Counted from the first letter of the stretch, positions 49,899 to 64,000 are shown. The stretch is 64,000 nt of DNA from Microbacterium sp. CH12i (GCF_000685355.1 NZ_JHET01000001.1:186001-250000), one strand, 5' to 3'. The notes: generated by a model not told the origin, from the sequence alone. A program made the numbers and translations.

Positions 49899-49974
49899 AG
49901 AGGAGCAGTTGTCTGCATTCTTTTCCCATGCCTCGGGTAGGGAAGCGTGCAGATCGAGAGGCTCTAGAGTCTCT

Positions 49975-50047
<73 letters not shown>

Positions 50048-50087
50048 CGCGTCAGCGCAACGCTGACACACGAAAGGTACATTCAGG

Positions 50088-50351
50088 ATGGATCAGGACG
50101 AACCGCGCGGCGATATCGTCGCGTCAGGCGGCGCCGCCAGTGTAAAGAAGCTTGGCTTCTTCGGCCGGCTCGCGCTGTTCTTCCGTCAGGTCATCGGCGA
50201 ACTTCGCAAGGTTGTCACGCCCACGCGTAAAGAACTGTTCAAGTTCACGGGGGTTGTGTTGGTTTTTGTGGCGATCGTGATGGCGCTGGTCTACGGTCTG
50301 GATACCGCCTTCTCGTGGCTGACAGCTCAGGTCTTCGGGGTGCCGCAGTAA
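50088..50351 (+). CDS. secE: Preprotein translocase subunit SecE
   Basis: 87 residues with one C-terminal membrane helix (about 58-77) preceded by the conserved RQVIGELRKVVTPTRKEL stretch. It stabilises SecY. It follows tRNA-Trp and precedes nusG by 45 bases, as is common. Confidence 0.95.
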   Translation: MDQDEPRGDIVASGGAASVKKLGFFGRLALFFRQVIGELRKVVTPTRKELFKFTGVVLVFVAIVMALVYGLDTAFSWLTAQVFGVPQ

Positions 50352-50396
50352 GCGTCATCCTCGCGGTTCCGACCGCAATGATTGGAAAGAAATAAC

Positions 50397-51437
50397 GTGT
50401 CTGAACGATATTCCGACGACGCCGACTGGGCGACCGCAGCGGAGCAGTCCAGCGAGGACGACGAAGCTCAAGAGGGCAACACGCTTGCCGCCGAAGAGCA
50501 GTCGGTCGCGCCTGCTGAGCACGTCGCCGTGCACATTGAGGGCGACGCCGACGACGAGAACAACGAAGGCACGGAAGACATCGAAATCGACGACCCGGAG
50601 GCCGACGCGATCGTGAACGACGCTCTCAACCTTGACGAAACGGCAGAGACCGAAGCTGCCGCTGAGGTTCTCACCGACTCCGCAGCAGAAGAATCCGCAG
50701 ACCGCGACGCGGCTGCCGCCGAAGAAGTGGCGCCGTACGACGGCCCCGACCTTGGTGGCGATGAGGATGCTCCGGCAGGAGACGCCGAAGACGCTGTTGA
50801 CGAAGATGCCGAAGAAGACCCGTACGAGGCCTTCCGCGCGGATCTGCGCATGCTTCCCGGTAAGTGGTACGTCCTGCACTCCTACGCCGGCTTCGAGCGC
50901 AAGGTGAAGGCCAACATCGAGCAGCGCAAGTCGACGCTTGAGGTTGAGGACGACATCTACCAGATCGAGGTCCCGATGGAGGACGTCGTCGAGATCAAGA
51001 ACGGTCAGCGCAAGATGGTCACGCGCGTCCGTATCCCCGGTTACGTGCTCGTGCGCATGGAACTCAACGAAGACACCTGGTCTGTTGTCCGCCACACTCC
51101 TGGCGTCACGGGCTTCGTGGGCAACGCCCACAACCCGACCCCGTTGCGCTTCGAGGAGGCCTTCAACATGTTGAAGGCGCTCGTCGAGGTGAAGGACATC
51201 CCGACCGCGAAGAACGTCCAGTCGAAGGGCGGCATGGCCGTTGCCCGCTCGATTCCGGCCGAGGTCGACTTCGAGGTTGGCGAGACCATCACGATCAAGG
51301 AAGGCTCGTTCGCGGGTCTGCCCGGATCAATCAGCGAGATCAAGCCGGAGAGCGGAAAGCTCACTGTGCTCGTCTCACTGTTCGAGCGTGAGACTCCTGT
51401 CGAGCTCTCGTTCGACCAGGTCACCAAGATGAATTGA
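50397..51437 (+). CDS. nusG: Transcription termination/antitermination factor NusG with acidic N-terminal region
   Basis: 346 residues. The NusG core runs from about residue 150 ([20 protein letters not shown]) to a KOW domain at about 293-346. Residues 1-140 are a very acidic low-complexity region rich in Asp, Glu and Ala. The GTG at 50397 ([11 protein letters not shown]) is preferred to a TTG at 50382 because GGAAAGAAATA lies just upstream. Acidic NusG leaders are known in actinobacteria. It is followed by rplK after 95 bases. Confidence 0.95.
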   Translation: MSERYSDDADWATAAEQSSEDDEAQEGNTLAAEEQSVAPAEHVAVHIEGDADDENNEGTEDIEIDDPEADAIVNDALNLDETAETEAAAEVLTDSAAEESADRDAAAAEEVAPYDGPDLGGDEDAPAGDAEDAVDEDAEEDPYEAFRADLRMLPGKWYVLHSYAGFERKVKANIEQRKSTLEVEDDIYQIEVPMEDVVEIKNGQRKMVTRVRIPGYVLVRMELNEDTWSVVRHTPGVTGFVGNAHNPTPLRFEEAFNMLKALVEVKDIPTAKNVQSKGGMAVARSIPAEVDFEVGETITIKEGSFAGLPGSISEIKPESGKLTVLVSLFERETPVELSFDQVTKMN

Positions 51438-51532
51438 CGCCCTACGGCGTCTCATAAGCACCGCAGTCCGGAATCGCCGGATTCGCGGGAGAGCGGATGC
51501 AATCGGCATCCGTTCGATGAAAGGAAAAGGAA

Positions 51533-51964
51533 ATGGCACCCAAGAAGAAGGTGACCGGCCTGATCAAACTCCAGATCAACGCTGGTGCCGCTAACCCGGC
51601 CCCGCCGATCGGCCCCGCGCTCGGTCAGCACGGCGTGAACATCATGGAGTTCTGCAAGGCCTACAACGCCGCGACCGAGTCGCAGCGCGGCAACGTCATC
51701 CCCGTGGAAATCACCGTCTACGAGGACCGCAGCTTCACGTTCGTCCTCAAGACGCCACCGGCTGCAGAGCTCATCAAGAAGGCCGCCGGTGTGCAGAAGG
51801 CTTCGGCCACGCCGCACACTGTCAAGGTCGGCAAGATCACGAAGGACCAGGTCCGTCAGATCGCCGAGACCAAGCAGGCTGACTTGAACGCGAACGACAT
51901 CGACGCCGCGTCGAAGATCATCGCCGGCACTGCCCGTTCCATGGGCATCACGGTCGAGGGCTGA
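51533..51964 (+). CDS. rplK: 50S ribosomal protein L11
   Basis: 143-residue L11 of the GTPase-associated centre, target of thiostrepton. It starts [18 protein letters not shown], and the proline-rich [19 protein letters not shown] is intact. The C-terminal RNA-binding domain ends [12 protein letters not shown]. Gap to rplA is 11 bases. Confidence 0.98.
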
Positions 51965-51975
51965 GGAGAATAATC

Positions 51976-52662
51976 ATGACTAAGTCCAAGGCTTACAAGG
52001 CTGCTGTCGACAAGATCGAGGCAGACCGTTTCTACACTCCGACCGAGGCTGTTGCGCTCGCGAAGGAGACCGGCTCGGCGAAGTTTGACTCGACCGTTGA
52101 GGTCGCGCTCAAGCTCGCTGTTGATCCGCGTAAGGCAGACCAGATGGTGCGCGGCACCGTCATGCTCCCGCACGGCACGGGCAAGACCGCCCGCGTCATC
52201 GTGTTCGCAACCGGCCCCGCGGCCGAAGCAGCGATCGCAGCCGGAGCAGATGAGGTCGGCGGCGCCGAGCTCATCGAGAAGGTCGCCGCTGGCTGGACCG
52301 ACTTCGACTCTGCAGTCTCCACACCTGAGCTCATGGGCCAGGTCGGACGACTGGGTAAGGTTCTTGGCCCTCGTGGCCTCATGCCGAACCCGAAGACCGG
52401 TACCGTGACTCCGAACCCGGCCAAGGCCGTTGAGGAGATCAAGGGCGGAAAGATCGAGTTCCGTGTCGACAAGCACGCGAACGTGCACTTCATCGTCGGC
52501 AAGGCCTCGTTCACCGCTGAGCAGCTCAACGAGAACATCGGCACAGCGCTCGAGGAGATCGTTCGCCTCAAGCCGTCGAGCGCCAAGGGTCGCTACATCC
52601 AGAAGGGTGCAGTGTCGACCACGTTCGGCCCCGGCATCCCGCTGGACGTCAACGCAATCTGA
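51976..52662 (+). CDS. rplA: 50S ribosomal protein L1
   Basis: 228-residue L1 of the mobile stalk beside the E site, and in many bacteria the repressor of its own rplK-rplA mRNA. It has [17 protein letters not shown] and ends [16 protein letters not shown] 19-bp hairpin terminator follows. Confidence 0.98.
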   Translation: MTKSKAYKAAVDKIEADRFYTPTEAVALAKETGSAKFDSTVEVALKLAVDPRKADQMVRGTVMLPHGTGKTARVIVFATGPAAEAAIAAGADEVGGAELIEKVAAGWTDFDSAVSTPELMGQVGRLGKVLGPRGLMPNPKTGTVTPNPAKAVEEIKGGKIEFRVDKHANVHFIVGKASFTAEQLNENIGTALEEIVRLKPSSAKGRYIQKGAVSTTFGPGIPLDVNAI

Positions 52663-52672
52663 CGCTTTCCTA

Positions 52673-52715
52673 CGCCGAAAGGGTCTCTGCCACTGCGGCA
52701 GAGACCCTTTCGGCG
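52673..52715 (+). terminator. Terminator after rplA
   Basis: CGCCGAAAGGGTCTCTGCC (52673-52691) and GGCAGAGACCCTTTCGGCG (52697-52715) pair perfectly over 19 bp with loop ACTGC. The tail is only TCTCTG, but the stem is one of the strongest in the window. It isolates rplK-rplA from the rRNA operon. Confidence 0.75.
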
Positions 52716-52870
52716 TCTCTGCGAGAGGTCAGATCGAGTGCGACACGCCAGGGATTCAGCCCCGATTTGCCCGCCCCCTGAATCCCGCGTAAGTTATTAC
52801 TTGTTCGCCCCACAGGGAAGCGGAAAGGCCGGAAGGCCTCACCCCCCTCAAGCGGAGAACCACTCCCGAA

Positions 52871-52918
52871 ACTCTCATTTGAGAGTTGCTTCCCACTTGA
52901 GAGTCATCTCACTTGAGA
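52871..52918. repeat. TGAGA/TCTCA repeat cluster upstream of rrn P1
   Basis: A perfect palindrome ACTCTCA-TT-TGAGAGT (52871-52886) is followed by two more TTGAGA copies (52897-52902 and 52913-52918) with TCTCA between them. The last copy is the -35 of the upstream rRNA promoter. The arrangement looks like a set of protein-binding sites. Confidence 0.45.
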
Positions 52919-52942
52919 TACTTAGTCGCTTGCGGCTAAGAT
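52913..52942 (+). promoter_or_regulatory. rRNA operon promoter P1
   Basis: TTGAGA (52913-52918) and TAAGAT (52937-52942) with an 18-base spacer, about 360 bases upstream of 16S. Confidence 0.6.
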
Positions 52943-53011
52943 GGGAGATCTACCTCTTCTGCTGCTTTCAACGGCTGCACTGCAGATCTTAGATCAGCTC
53001 AGTGCGTCGAT

Positions 53012-53039
53012 TTGACAAAGCAGATGAGGCAGGTAAGAT
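53012..53039 (+). promoter_or_regulatory. rRNA operon promoter P2
   Basis: Consensus TTGACA (53012-53017) and TAAGAT (53034-53039) with a 16-base spacer. Transcription from here would include the boxA-like sequence and the 5' arm of the 16S processing stem. Confidence 0.75.
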
Positions 53040-53102
53040 TGAGAAGTTGCCCTTCGGGCCTGACTGTGATGGTTGGGTCGTGGGAGCGTCCGATCCTTGA
53101 GA

Positions 53103-53117
53103 ACTCAACAGCGTGCA
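53103..53117 (+). other. 5' arm of the 16S precursor processing stem, with boxA
   Basis: ACTCAACAGCGTGCA pairs with TGCACGCTGTTGGGT at 54992-55006, downstream of 16S, with one G-U pair. The adjoining CTTGAGAAC resembles actinobacterial boxA; a second copy (CTTTGAGAAC) lies at 55121-55130 before 23S. Confidence 0.65.
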
Positions 53118-53301
53118 CTTGTCAAATGCCAAATTATCCTCGTCCATTGACCTTTTGGGTTGGTGGTTGAGAATTCCTTTGGATCAAAGACCAGCCCTTC
53201 CGGGGGTTGGCATTTTAAATGAAGTCAGTTTGATTCATTTCTTTGGTCAGTTCAAACTCGCTGCTCACACCTTTTTCCGGTGTGTTCAGTTTTTTTCTTT
53301 T

Positions 53302-58366
<5,065 letters not shown>

Positions 58367-58502
58367 ACACACCAATGTTTGTTGGTGCTACGCGTCCACT
58401 GAGTGGTTCTCGATGTACGGTCGAGAACCCTAAAACGACACACTTGCACGTGTTTTGTGCGTGTTTGTGTGTTCCTTTAGGTTTGATTGAAACATCAATA
58501 GT

Positions 58503-58621
58503 GTTTCGGCGGCCATAGCGTGAGGGAAACGCCCGGTTACATTCCGAACCCGGAAGCTAAGCCTCATAGCGCCGATGGTACTGCAGGGGGGACCCTGTGG
58601 GAGAGTAGGACACCGCCGGAC
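58503..58621 (+). rRNA. rrf: 5S ribosomal RNA
   Basis: About 118 nt, opening TTTCGGCGGCCATAGCG and closing GGACACCGCCGGAC, with the conserved CCGAACCCGGAAGCTAAG. Terminal stem CGGCGG/CCGCCG is present. A terminator follows at 58632-58661. Confidence 0.93.
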
Positions 58622-58631
58622 TTCTTCGTTG

Positions 58632-58661
58632 AAATGGCCACCCAAAGCTGGGTGGCCATTT
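58632..58661 (+). terminator. Terminator of the rRNA operon
   Basis: AAATGGCCACCCA (58632-58644) and TGGGTGGCCATTT (58649-58661) pair perfectly over 13 bp with loop AAGC, followed by TGCGTTTTA. Confidence 0.85.
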
Positions 58662-58694
58662 TGCGTTTTACGGGAAGTTGAGAGAATCAGGAAC

Positions 58695-59679
58695 ATGCCA
58701 AACGAGGATGAGCGTCGCCCGCGACGCGAAGATAACTCCAGTGCCCGCCGTGACGATCGTCAGGGCCGGCCGCCGCGCACTGATCGCCCCGCTTCCTCTG
58801 ATCGTTCTGGCGCGCCGCGCCGTGATGGAGCTGCGCCGCGCCGTGACGGTGGCGCTCCTCGTCGTGATGGAGGCGCTCCGCGCCGTGATGGTGCGGCCCC
58901 GCGCCGCGACACCGGCGCGAATCGTGGATTCCCGCAGCGCGCCGGCACCGGTCGCGACCGACCGGACCGGATGTCGGACGACCGTCCCCGGCACAATGAC
59001 CCTGAGATTCCTGAGGAGATCACTCCTCAGGATCTGCACACCTCCGCGCGCAACGAGCTGAAGACACTCAGCAAAGAGAACGCCGATGAAGTAGCCCGCC
59101 ACCTCGCGATGGCGGCGAAGCTCATCGATGAAGATCCTGCGCTCGCGCATCAGCACGCACTTGCCGCCTCGCGCCGGGCCGGCCGTATCGCGATTGTGCG
59201 CGAGACGCTCGGCATCACCGCTTATGCGACCGGAGACTTCGCTCTCGCTCTGCGTGAAATGCGCACGTACCGCCGCATCTCTGGCAAGGACGATCAGATC
59301 GCACTGATGGTTGACAGCGAACGCGGAATCGGCCGCCCTGACCGCGCGCTCGAGACAGGACGGGCTGCAGACCGCTCAGCACTGCCCACTCCCGTGCGTG
59401 TTGCCCTGGCGATCGCCATGTCTGGGGCTCGCCTTGATCTTGGCGAGACAGAGCTTGCGCTCGGCGAGCTCGAGATTCCTGAGCTTGACCCCGATCGCGC
59501 CTTCGAATGGAGCCCCGCGCTCTTCTCGCGCGGGCAGCCGTGCTCGAAGATCTTGGCCGTGACGAAGAGGCTGCTTTCTGGACGGCCCGTGCAGAAGTGG
59601 CATCCGACGCCCTGGGTCTTAACAACGATGACGACGAGATCGTCATCGAAGACGGACTCATCGAGGGTGAGGAGCCTGA
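58695..59679 (+). CDS. Repeat-bearing hypothetical protein (apparent 1-nt deletion)
   Basis: About 328 residues. The first 90 are charged and low complexity, with five tandem 7-residue units (G/A)APRRDG encoded by 21-bp repeats at 58809-58913. From about residue 105 it is helical with TPR-like spacing (ARNELKTLSKENADEVARHLAMAAKL). One G appears lost near 59510; repair continues EPRALLARAAVLEDLGRDEEA. The 3' end is uncertain: the repaired frame has no stop before the next gene starts, so another small lesion is likely. A similar gene occurs upstream of the HAD and tlyA genes in relatives. Function unknown. Confidence 0.7.
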
Positions 59680-60711
59680 GTGGGACTGTTTTCGAAGCCA
59701 CGCCCGACGCCCCTTGATGGCGTTGACGTCGTTCTCGCTGACCTCGACGGCGTTGTCTACGCTGGCCCCGGAGCGCTGCCCTATGCCGTGGATAGCCTCA
59801 ACCTCGTCGCCGAGAGGCGACGTGTCGGATACATCACGAACAATGCGTCGCGCACTGACGTGTCAGTCGCTGAGCACCTCACCTCGCTCGGTCTGACCGT
59901 TGCTCCCCACGAGGTCGTCACCAGCCCACAGGCGGCGATGCGTCTGCTGACCTCTATGGTGCCGCCGCCTGCGAAGCTGCTCATTGTTGGCGGTGAGGGG
60001 CTCGTTGTCGAGGCAGAGAAGGCTGGCTACACGGTCACTCGCAGTGCCGAAGACGCTCCGGATGCTGTTGTGCAGGGGTTTGCCCCCGAAGTCGCCTGGA
60101 CCGATCTGGCCGAAGCCGCATTCGCTCTCCAGCTCCCCGAAGACGAGGGTGGCATCCCCTGGATTGCCACCAACAGCGACTGGACCATTCCGCGCGAGCG
60201 CGGTGTCGCACCCGGCAACGGAACGCTCGTGTCTGCTGTGCATACCGCGGTCGGGCGCCTCGCGACTGTTGCGGGCAAGCCGGAGACGCCGATCTTTGAA
60301 GAGGCGATCGCACGATTTGGTGCGAGTAAAACGCTGTTCATCGGGGACCGTCTTGACACCGACATCATGGGCGCTGCGCGCGTCGGCATCGATTCCGTGC
60401 TGGTTTTTACCGGCATTGATCGTCCGAAGCACGTGCTTGCTGCTCCCGAGGGGTCACGCCCGACATTCATTCTCAGCGATCTTCGAGAGCTGCACGAGCC
60501 CTATCCGCAGACGCAGCGCAAGGATGGTGTCGTCACGGTCAACGGTGCATCCGTCCGTGTTGTCGGGGGAGACGTAGAGATCCTCGCCGAAGGTAGCCGC
60601 CATATCGATCTGGTGCGCGCGGGTGCGACGGCGATCTGGGACTCTGGGACGCCGGTCTTTGTATTGCGCGTGCCGGAGAAGCTCTACGAGGATCCGTTCC
60701 ACCGGCCGTGA
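59680..60711 (+). CDS. HAD-superfamily IIA hydrolase (NagD-like phosphatase)
   Basis: 343 residues. HAD motif I is DLDGVVYAGPGAL (near residue 21) and the C-terminal motif is FIGDRLDTDIMGAARVG, with TNNASR as motif II. The insertion between them is of the IIA cap type. Likely dephosphorylates a small sugar or nucleotide phosphate; relatives include NagD and p-nitrophenyl phosphatases. GTG start with GTGAGGAG upstream. It is followed closely by tlyA and nadK. Confidence 0.87.
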   Translation: MGLFSKPRPTPLDGVDVVLADLDGVVYAGPGALPYAVDSLNLVAERRRVGYITNNASRTDVSVAEHLTSLGLTVAPHEVVTSPQAAMRLLTSMVPPPAKLLIVGGEGLVVEAEKAGYTVTRSAEDAPDAVVQGFAPEVAWTDLAEAAFALQLPEDEGGIPWIATNSDWTIPRERGVAPGNGTLVSAVHTAVGRLATVAGKPETPIFEEAIARFGASKTLFIGDRLDTDIMGAARVGIDSVLVFTGIDRPKHVLAAPEGSRPTFILSDLRELHEPYPQTQRKDGVVTVNGASVRVVGGDVEILAEGSRHIDLVRAGATAIWDSGTPVFVLRVPEKLYEDPFHRP

Positions 60712-60756
60712 GTGTGCCTCGCCGCGCTGTCTGCCCTGCGTCGTAGAGTGGAACAT

Positions 60757-60939
60757 GTGAGCGATGAGACGATGGCGACGCCGACCGATGGTCTGTGGAG
60801 TCGGTTGCGCCTGATCGAGGGGCAACCCCTGGCCGCACGAGCCGATGCCTACTCAACACTGCACGACGAACTTTTCCGCCGACTCGAGAGCGGCACCAGA
60901 GCCGACTCCCGTGAGAAGAACCTGTCAGGAGATCGGTGA
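60757..60939 (+). CDS. Small hypothetical protein between the HAD gene and tlyA
   Basis: 60 residues from GTG 60757 (VSDETMATPTDGLWSRLRLI). It contains a hydrophobic-helix pattern LWSRLRLIEGQPLAARADAYS and is strongly basic at the C-terminus. It overlaps tlyA by four bases (GTGA), suggesting it is real and translationally coupled. No family recognised. Confidence 0.6.
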   Translation: MSDETMATPTDGLWSRLRLIEGQPLAARADAYSTLHDELFRRLESGTRADSREKNLSGDR

Positions 60940-61733
60940 CCCGCCTCGATGCCACCCTCGCTGCGCGAGGTCTGGCGCGCTCGCGTAGCCATGCATCCAC
61001 TCTGATCGCAGCCGGACTTGTCAGTGTCGACGGACGCCAGATCATCAAAGCCTCCGCCGCAGTCAGCGACGACGCCGTGATCACACTCGCGGAGAGCGAC
61101 CACTACGTCAGCCGCGGTGCGCAGAAACTCGTTGCCGCGCTCGATGACTTCGGCGTCGTCGTCGAAGGGCGTCTTGCTCTCGACCTGGGTGCGTCTACTG
61201 GCGGATTCACCCAGGTGCTCCGTGAGCGTGGCGCACGAAAAGTGCTCGCTGTTGATGTCGGGCACGACCAGCTGGCGCCTTCTGTCGCCGCGGATCCGGG
61301 CGTGGTCAGCGTCGAGGGCTTCAACGCGCGTTACATGACGCGCGAGAACCTGGCAGAAGCTACCGGCGAGCAGTCGCTGCCCGACCTGATCGTCGGCGAC
61401 CTGTCATTCATCTCGCTTGAGCTGATTCTTCCTGCGGTCGCTGCTGTCGCGGCATCCGACGCCGATATCGTGCTGCTTGTGAAACCGCAGTTCGAGGTCG
61501 GACGCACAGCCGTTCGCGGCGGTCTTGTCACCGACCCCGCCACGCGCGCGGATGCCGTGGCGCGAGTGGTCTGGAGCGGGTGGGACGCTGGATTCGGCAT
61601 GCTCGGCATCATCGCGTCACCGATTCTCGGCACCCATGGCAATGCGGAGTTCCTCGTCCACCTGGCACCCGGCCGGGGGAGCAATCCGACAGAATGGACG
61701 GAACGGATCAACGAGCTGGCGGGAGGACGATGA
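60936..61733 (+). CDS. tlyA: 16S/23S rRNA 2'-O-methyltransferase TlyA
   Basis: 265 residues. An S4-like RNA-binding region at the N-terminus (RLDATLAARGLARSRSHASTLIAAGLV) is followed by an FtsJ-like methyltransferase with LDLGASTGGFTQVL as the SAM site and LIVGDLSFISLELILP. It methylates 16S C1409 and 23S C1920 in mycobacteria, which sensitises them to capreomycin. It overlaps nadK by four bases. Confidence 0.93.
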   Translation: MTRLDATLAARGLARSRSHASTLIAAGLVSVDGRQIIKASAAVSDDAVITLAESDHYVSRGAQKLVAALDDFGVVVEGRLALDLGASTGGFTQVLRERGARKVLAVDVGHDQLAPSVAADPGVVSVEGFNARYMTRENLAEATGEQSLPDLIVGDLSFISLELILPAVAAVAASDADIVLLVKPQFEVGRTAVRGGLVTDPATRADAVARVVWSGWDAGFGMLGIIASPILGTHGNAEFLVHLAPGRGSNPTEWTERINELAGGR

Positions 61734-62650
61734 ACGAGCGCAACATCCTGGTTGTCGCCCACGCGGGCCGGGACGATACGGTCGCTGCCGCCCGCCACAT
61801 CATCACACTGCTGCGTAATGCTGGCGCGAGGCCAGTGTTGTCGCCCGAAGATCGCGCAGAACTTTCTGCCGTCGACAGCGATTTCAGCGGCGTCGACACA
61901 CTAGGGGATGTCATCCCCGTCGATGAACTAGAGCTTGCCATTGTGCTCGGCGGCGACGGGACGATCCTGCGCGCGGCCGAACTCGTCCGGGCCGGTAGCG
62001 CACCGGTTCTCGGAATCAACATGGGCCACGTCGGCTTCCTCGCCGAAATCGAACGCGACGCGATGGACGATGCCGTTCACCGCGTCATCGCGCGCGACTA
62101 CGACGTCGAAGAGCGACTCGCGCTCTCTGTACGAGTGAAAGATTCCGCGGGCGACGTCGTCTTTGATACCTGGGCCCTGAACGAAGCCACCGTCGAAAAG
62201 GCAAGCCGCGAGCGGATGATCGAGGTCGTCGTAGAGATCGACGGGCGTCCGCTATCGAGCTACGGCTGCGACGGCATGGTCATCTCGACACCTACCGGAT
62301 CGACCGCATACAACTTCTCTGCCGGGGGACCGGTGATCTGGCCGAGCGTCGAAGCGATCGCCGTGATCCCGCTATCAGCGCACGCGCTGTTCGCTCGCCC
62401 GCTCGTTGTCAGTCCCGATGCCTCCGTCGCGATCGAGATGCTCGAGCGCACGACGGGCACCGGCATCCTCTGGTGTGATGGGCGACGTTCGCACGATCTC
62501 CCGCCCGGTGCGCGCGTTGTCGTGCAGCGCTCTTCGCGTCCGGTGCGGCTCGCACGACTGCACCCCACCGCCTTCACCGACCGTCTGGTACGCAAGTTCC
62601 AGCTGCCGGTGGCGGGCTGGCGCGGACAGGTCGAAGGGCTGCCTGCGTGA
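61730..62650 (+). CDS. nadK: NAD kinase
   Basis: 306 residues. The glycine-rich ATP/NAD motif VLGGDGTILRAA is near residue 72, NMGHVGFLAE follows, and CDGMVISTPTGSTAY is the conserved second signature. Phosphorylates NAD to NADP. The ATG at 61730 overlaps the tlyA stop (ATGA), and the stop overlaps the recN GTG. Confidence 0.94.
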   Translation: MNERNILVVAHAGRDDTVAAARHIITLLRNAGARPVLSPEDRAELSAVDSDFSGVDTLGDVIPVDELELAIVLGGDGTILRAAELVRAGSAPVLGINMGHVGFLAEIERDAMDDAVHRVIARDYDVEERLALSVRVKDSAGDVVFDTWALNEATVEKASRERMIEVVVEIDGRPLSSYGCDGMVISTPTGSTAYNFSAGGPVIWPSVEAIAVIPLSAHALFARPLVVSPDASVAIEMLERTTGTGILWCDGRRSHDLPPGARVVVQRSSRPVRLARLHPTAFTDRLVRKFQLPVAGWRGQVEGLPA

Positions 62651-64000
62651 TCGAAGAGATGCGGATGCAGGGCCTCGGCGTCATCGCGGATGCTGTGTTG
62701 CCGCTCGGCCCAGGGTTCACCGCGATCACCGGCGAGACCGGCGCAGGGAAAACCATGGTCGTCACCGGGCTCGGTCTGCTGCTCGGTCAGCGTGCTGACT
62801 CCGGCGCGTGCGCGCCGGAGTCGCTCAGGCCTCTGTCGCAGGCGTCTGGATCGTGCCGGGTAAAGGTCCGGTGGCAGACATCGTTTCGGATGCTGGGGGA
62901 GACCTCGAGCCGATCGATGACGAACACGGCGAGCTGTACGTCTCACGCACGCTCAGTGCGGAAGGCCGCAGCCGCGCGAGCGTCGGTGGACGCGCAGCCC
63001 CGGCAGGCGTGCTCTCTGCCCTTGCAGACCAGCTTGTCGTCGTGCACGGCCAGTCCGAGCAGCTGCGGCTTCGCTCCACGGCTGCGCAGCGGGACGCGCT
63101 CGATCGCTTCGGGGGCGAGCAGATATCCGTGGCGCTGTCCGCATATTCCGCGGCCTTCGCTCGCTGGCGGGAACTGGATGCCGAGATCACCGAGATCACC
63201 CAGAACCACGATCGTCGAGCCGAAGAAGCAGGCCGCCTCCGTGAGGCGCTCGCGCTGATCGAGGCGACCGCACCGGAGACCGGAGAAGACGCCGCGCTTG
63301 CAGAGCGCGCCGAACGGCTATCGAACGCCGAGGAGCTGCGGAGTGCGGCATCCCTCGCACGCGGCGCCCTTTCGAGCGAAGAAGGCGAACCCGACGCATC
63401 CGCGCTCGTGGCCGAGGCACGCCGAGCCCTGGAACGCGCCGCGGACCCCGCGCTCGCTGAGATTTCAGAGGGGATGGCTGATGTCGGGTACCGCATCACT
63501 GACCTCGCAGTCCAACTCTCCGCCTACCTTGCCGACCTCGATGAGACCGGGCCGCACGAACTCGCCGCCGTCGAAGAGCGACGTGCTGCACTTACGACGC
63601 TGATCCGTGCGCACGGATCGCTCGACGAGGCGCTCGAGCTCTGGCAGACCGGCTCTGCGCGCCTAGCTGAGCTCGATGACGACGGCGACAGGCTCGATCG
63701 GCTGCACGAAGAGCGCGACAGTGCGCGGGTATCGGTCGACGACCGAGCGGCGGTGCTGACAGCCGCTCGCACAGAGGCCGCTGGCCGGCTCGGAACCGCG
63801 GTCACCGAAGAGCTGCGTGCCTTGGCCATGCCCGATGCTCGTCTTGAAGTAGCGGTCCGCGCGGGGGGCGAGAGCACCCACGGCCGCGACGATGTGGCGA
63901 TCTTGCTCGCGCCGCACCCTGGCGCCGAGCCGCGCTCGGTCGCGAAGAGCGCATCGGGCGGAGAGCTCTCGCGCGTCATGCTCGCGATCGAGGTCGTGAT
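62647..64000 (+). CDS. recN: DNA repair protein RecN, 3' end outside window (apparent 1-nt deletion)
   Basis: SMC-like ATPase for double-strand break repair, here about 450 residues with the C-terminus missing. Walker A is GETGAGKT near residue 31. The coiled-coil arms are Glu/Ala/Arg-rich. The ABC signature SGGELSRVM appears just before the window ends. The frame breaks near 62809, where one G is lost; repair restores SGAVRAGASQ... The start is GTG, overlapping the nadK stop. The tlyA-nadK-recN order is common in actinobacteria. Confidence 0.9.

Larger units (their letters stand above)
52716..53300 (+). other. rRNA operon leader, no gene
   Basis: 585 bp between the rplA terminator and 16S. 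It contains a TGAGA repeat cluster, two strong promoters, a boxA-like CCTTGAGAACTC, the 5' arm of the 16S processing stem and a small hairpin directly before 16S. No coding frame is supported. Confidence 0.7.

Overview
This 64-kb window is chromosomal DNA of a high-GC actinobacterium. The gene content (RamB-like regulator, PucR regulator, TlyA, type-Z L36, putrescine oxidase), the 16S rRNA sequence and the order murB-aspC / tRNA-Trp-secE-nusG-rplK-rplA point to the family Microbacteriaceae, most likely Microbacterium or a close relative. That placement rests on recognition of the sequence and not on a database search.

Layout. Positions 1-2377 hold a large multi-pass membrane protein whose start lies outside the window. 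Positions 2390-26334 are the ribosomal supercluster: the str genes (rpsL, rpsG, fusA, tuf), a small antitoxin-like gene, a gene-free 0.7-kb stretch rich in perfect stem-loops, then the S10, spc and alpha groups (rpsJ to rplQ). secY, adk, map, an AbiEi-like gene, a DsbA-like gene and infA lie inside it. Positions 26347-32567 hold an acyl-CoA ligase, a TauE/SafE permease, hadA-hadB-murB, a VOC protein and an aspartate-type aminotransferase. Positions 32695-49847 are a metabolic block: acyl-CoA dehydrogenase, malate synthase with a divergent RamB-like regulator, a PucR-controlled putrescine/GABA cluster (gabT, putrescine oxidase, Usp, APC permease, two aldehyde dehydrogenases) and a pyruvate oxidase. 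tRNA-Trp, secE, nusG, rplK and rplA follow, then a complete rRNA operon (16S-23S-5S, no tRNA in the spacer). The window closes with a repeat-bearing hypothetical protein, a HAD phosphatase, a small protein, tlyA, nadK and the start of recN.

How the genes work together. Most of the window makes the translation apparatus and its export and processing partners. The metabolic block encodes a full route from putrescine to succinate: uptake, oxidative deamination, oxidation of the aminoaldehyde, transamination and oxidation of succinate semialdehyde. Malate synthase and its regulator add acetate/glyoxylate metabolism.

Sequence quality. Thirteen reading frames are broken by what looks like loss of one base from a short homopolymer, including in essential genes (fusA twice, rplV, rpsQ, secY, adk). 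These are almost certainly sequencing or assembly errors, so the genes are annotated as intact with the lesion noted.

Most unusual signal. Between the antitoxin-like gene and rpsJ (7410-7709) lies a dense series of perfect stem-loops, five of which show GGG or GGGG in the loop (CCC or CCCC on the other strand). No gene explains it, and it is the best candidate here for an undescribed structured RNA.
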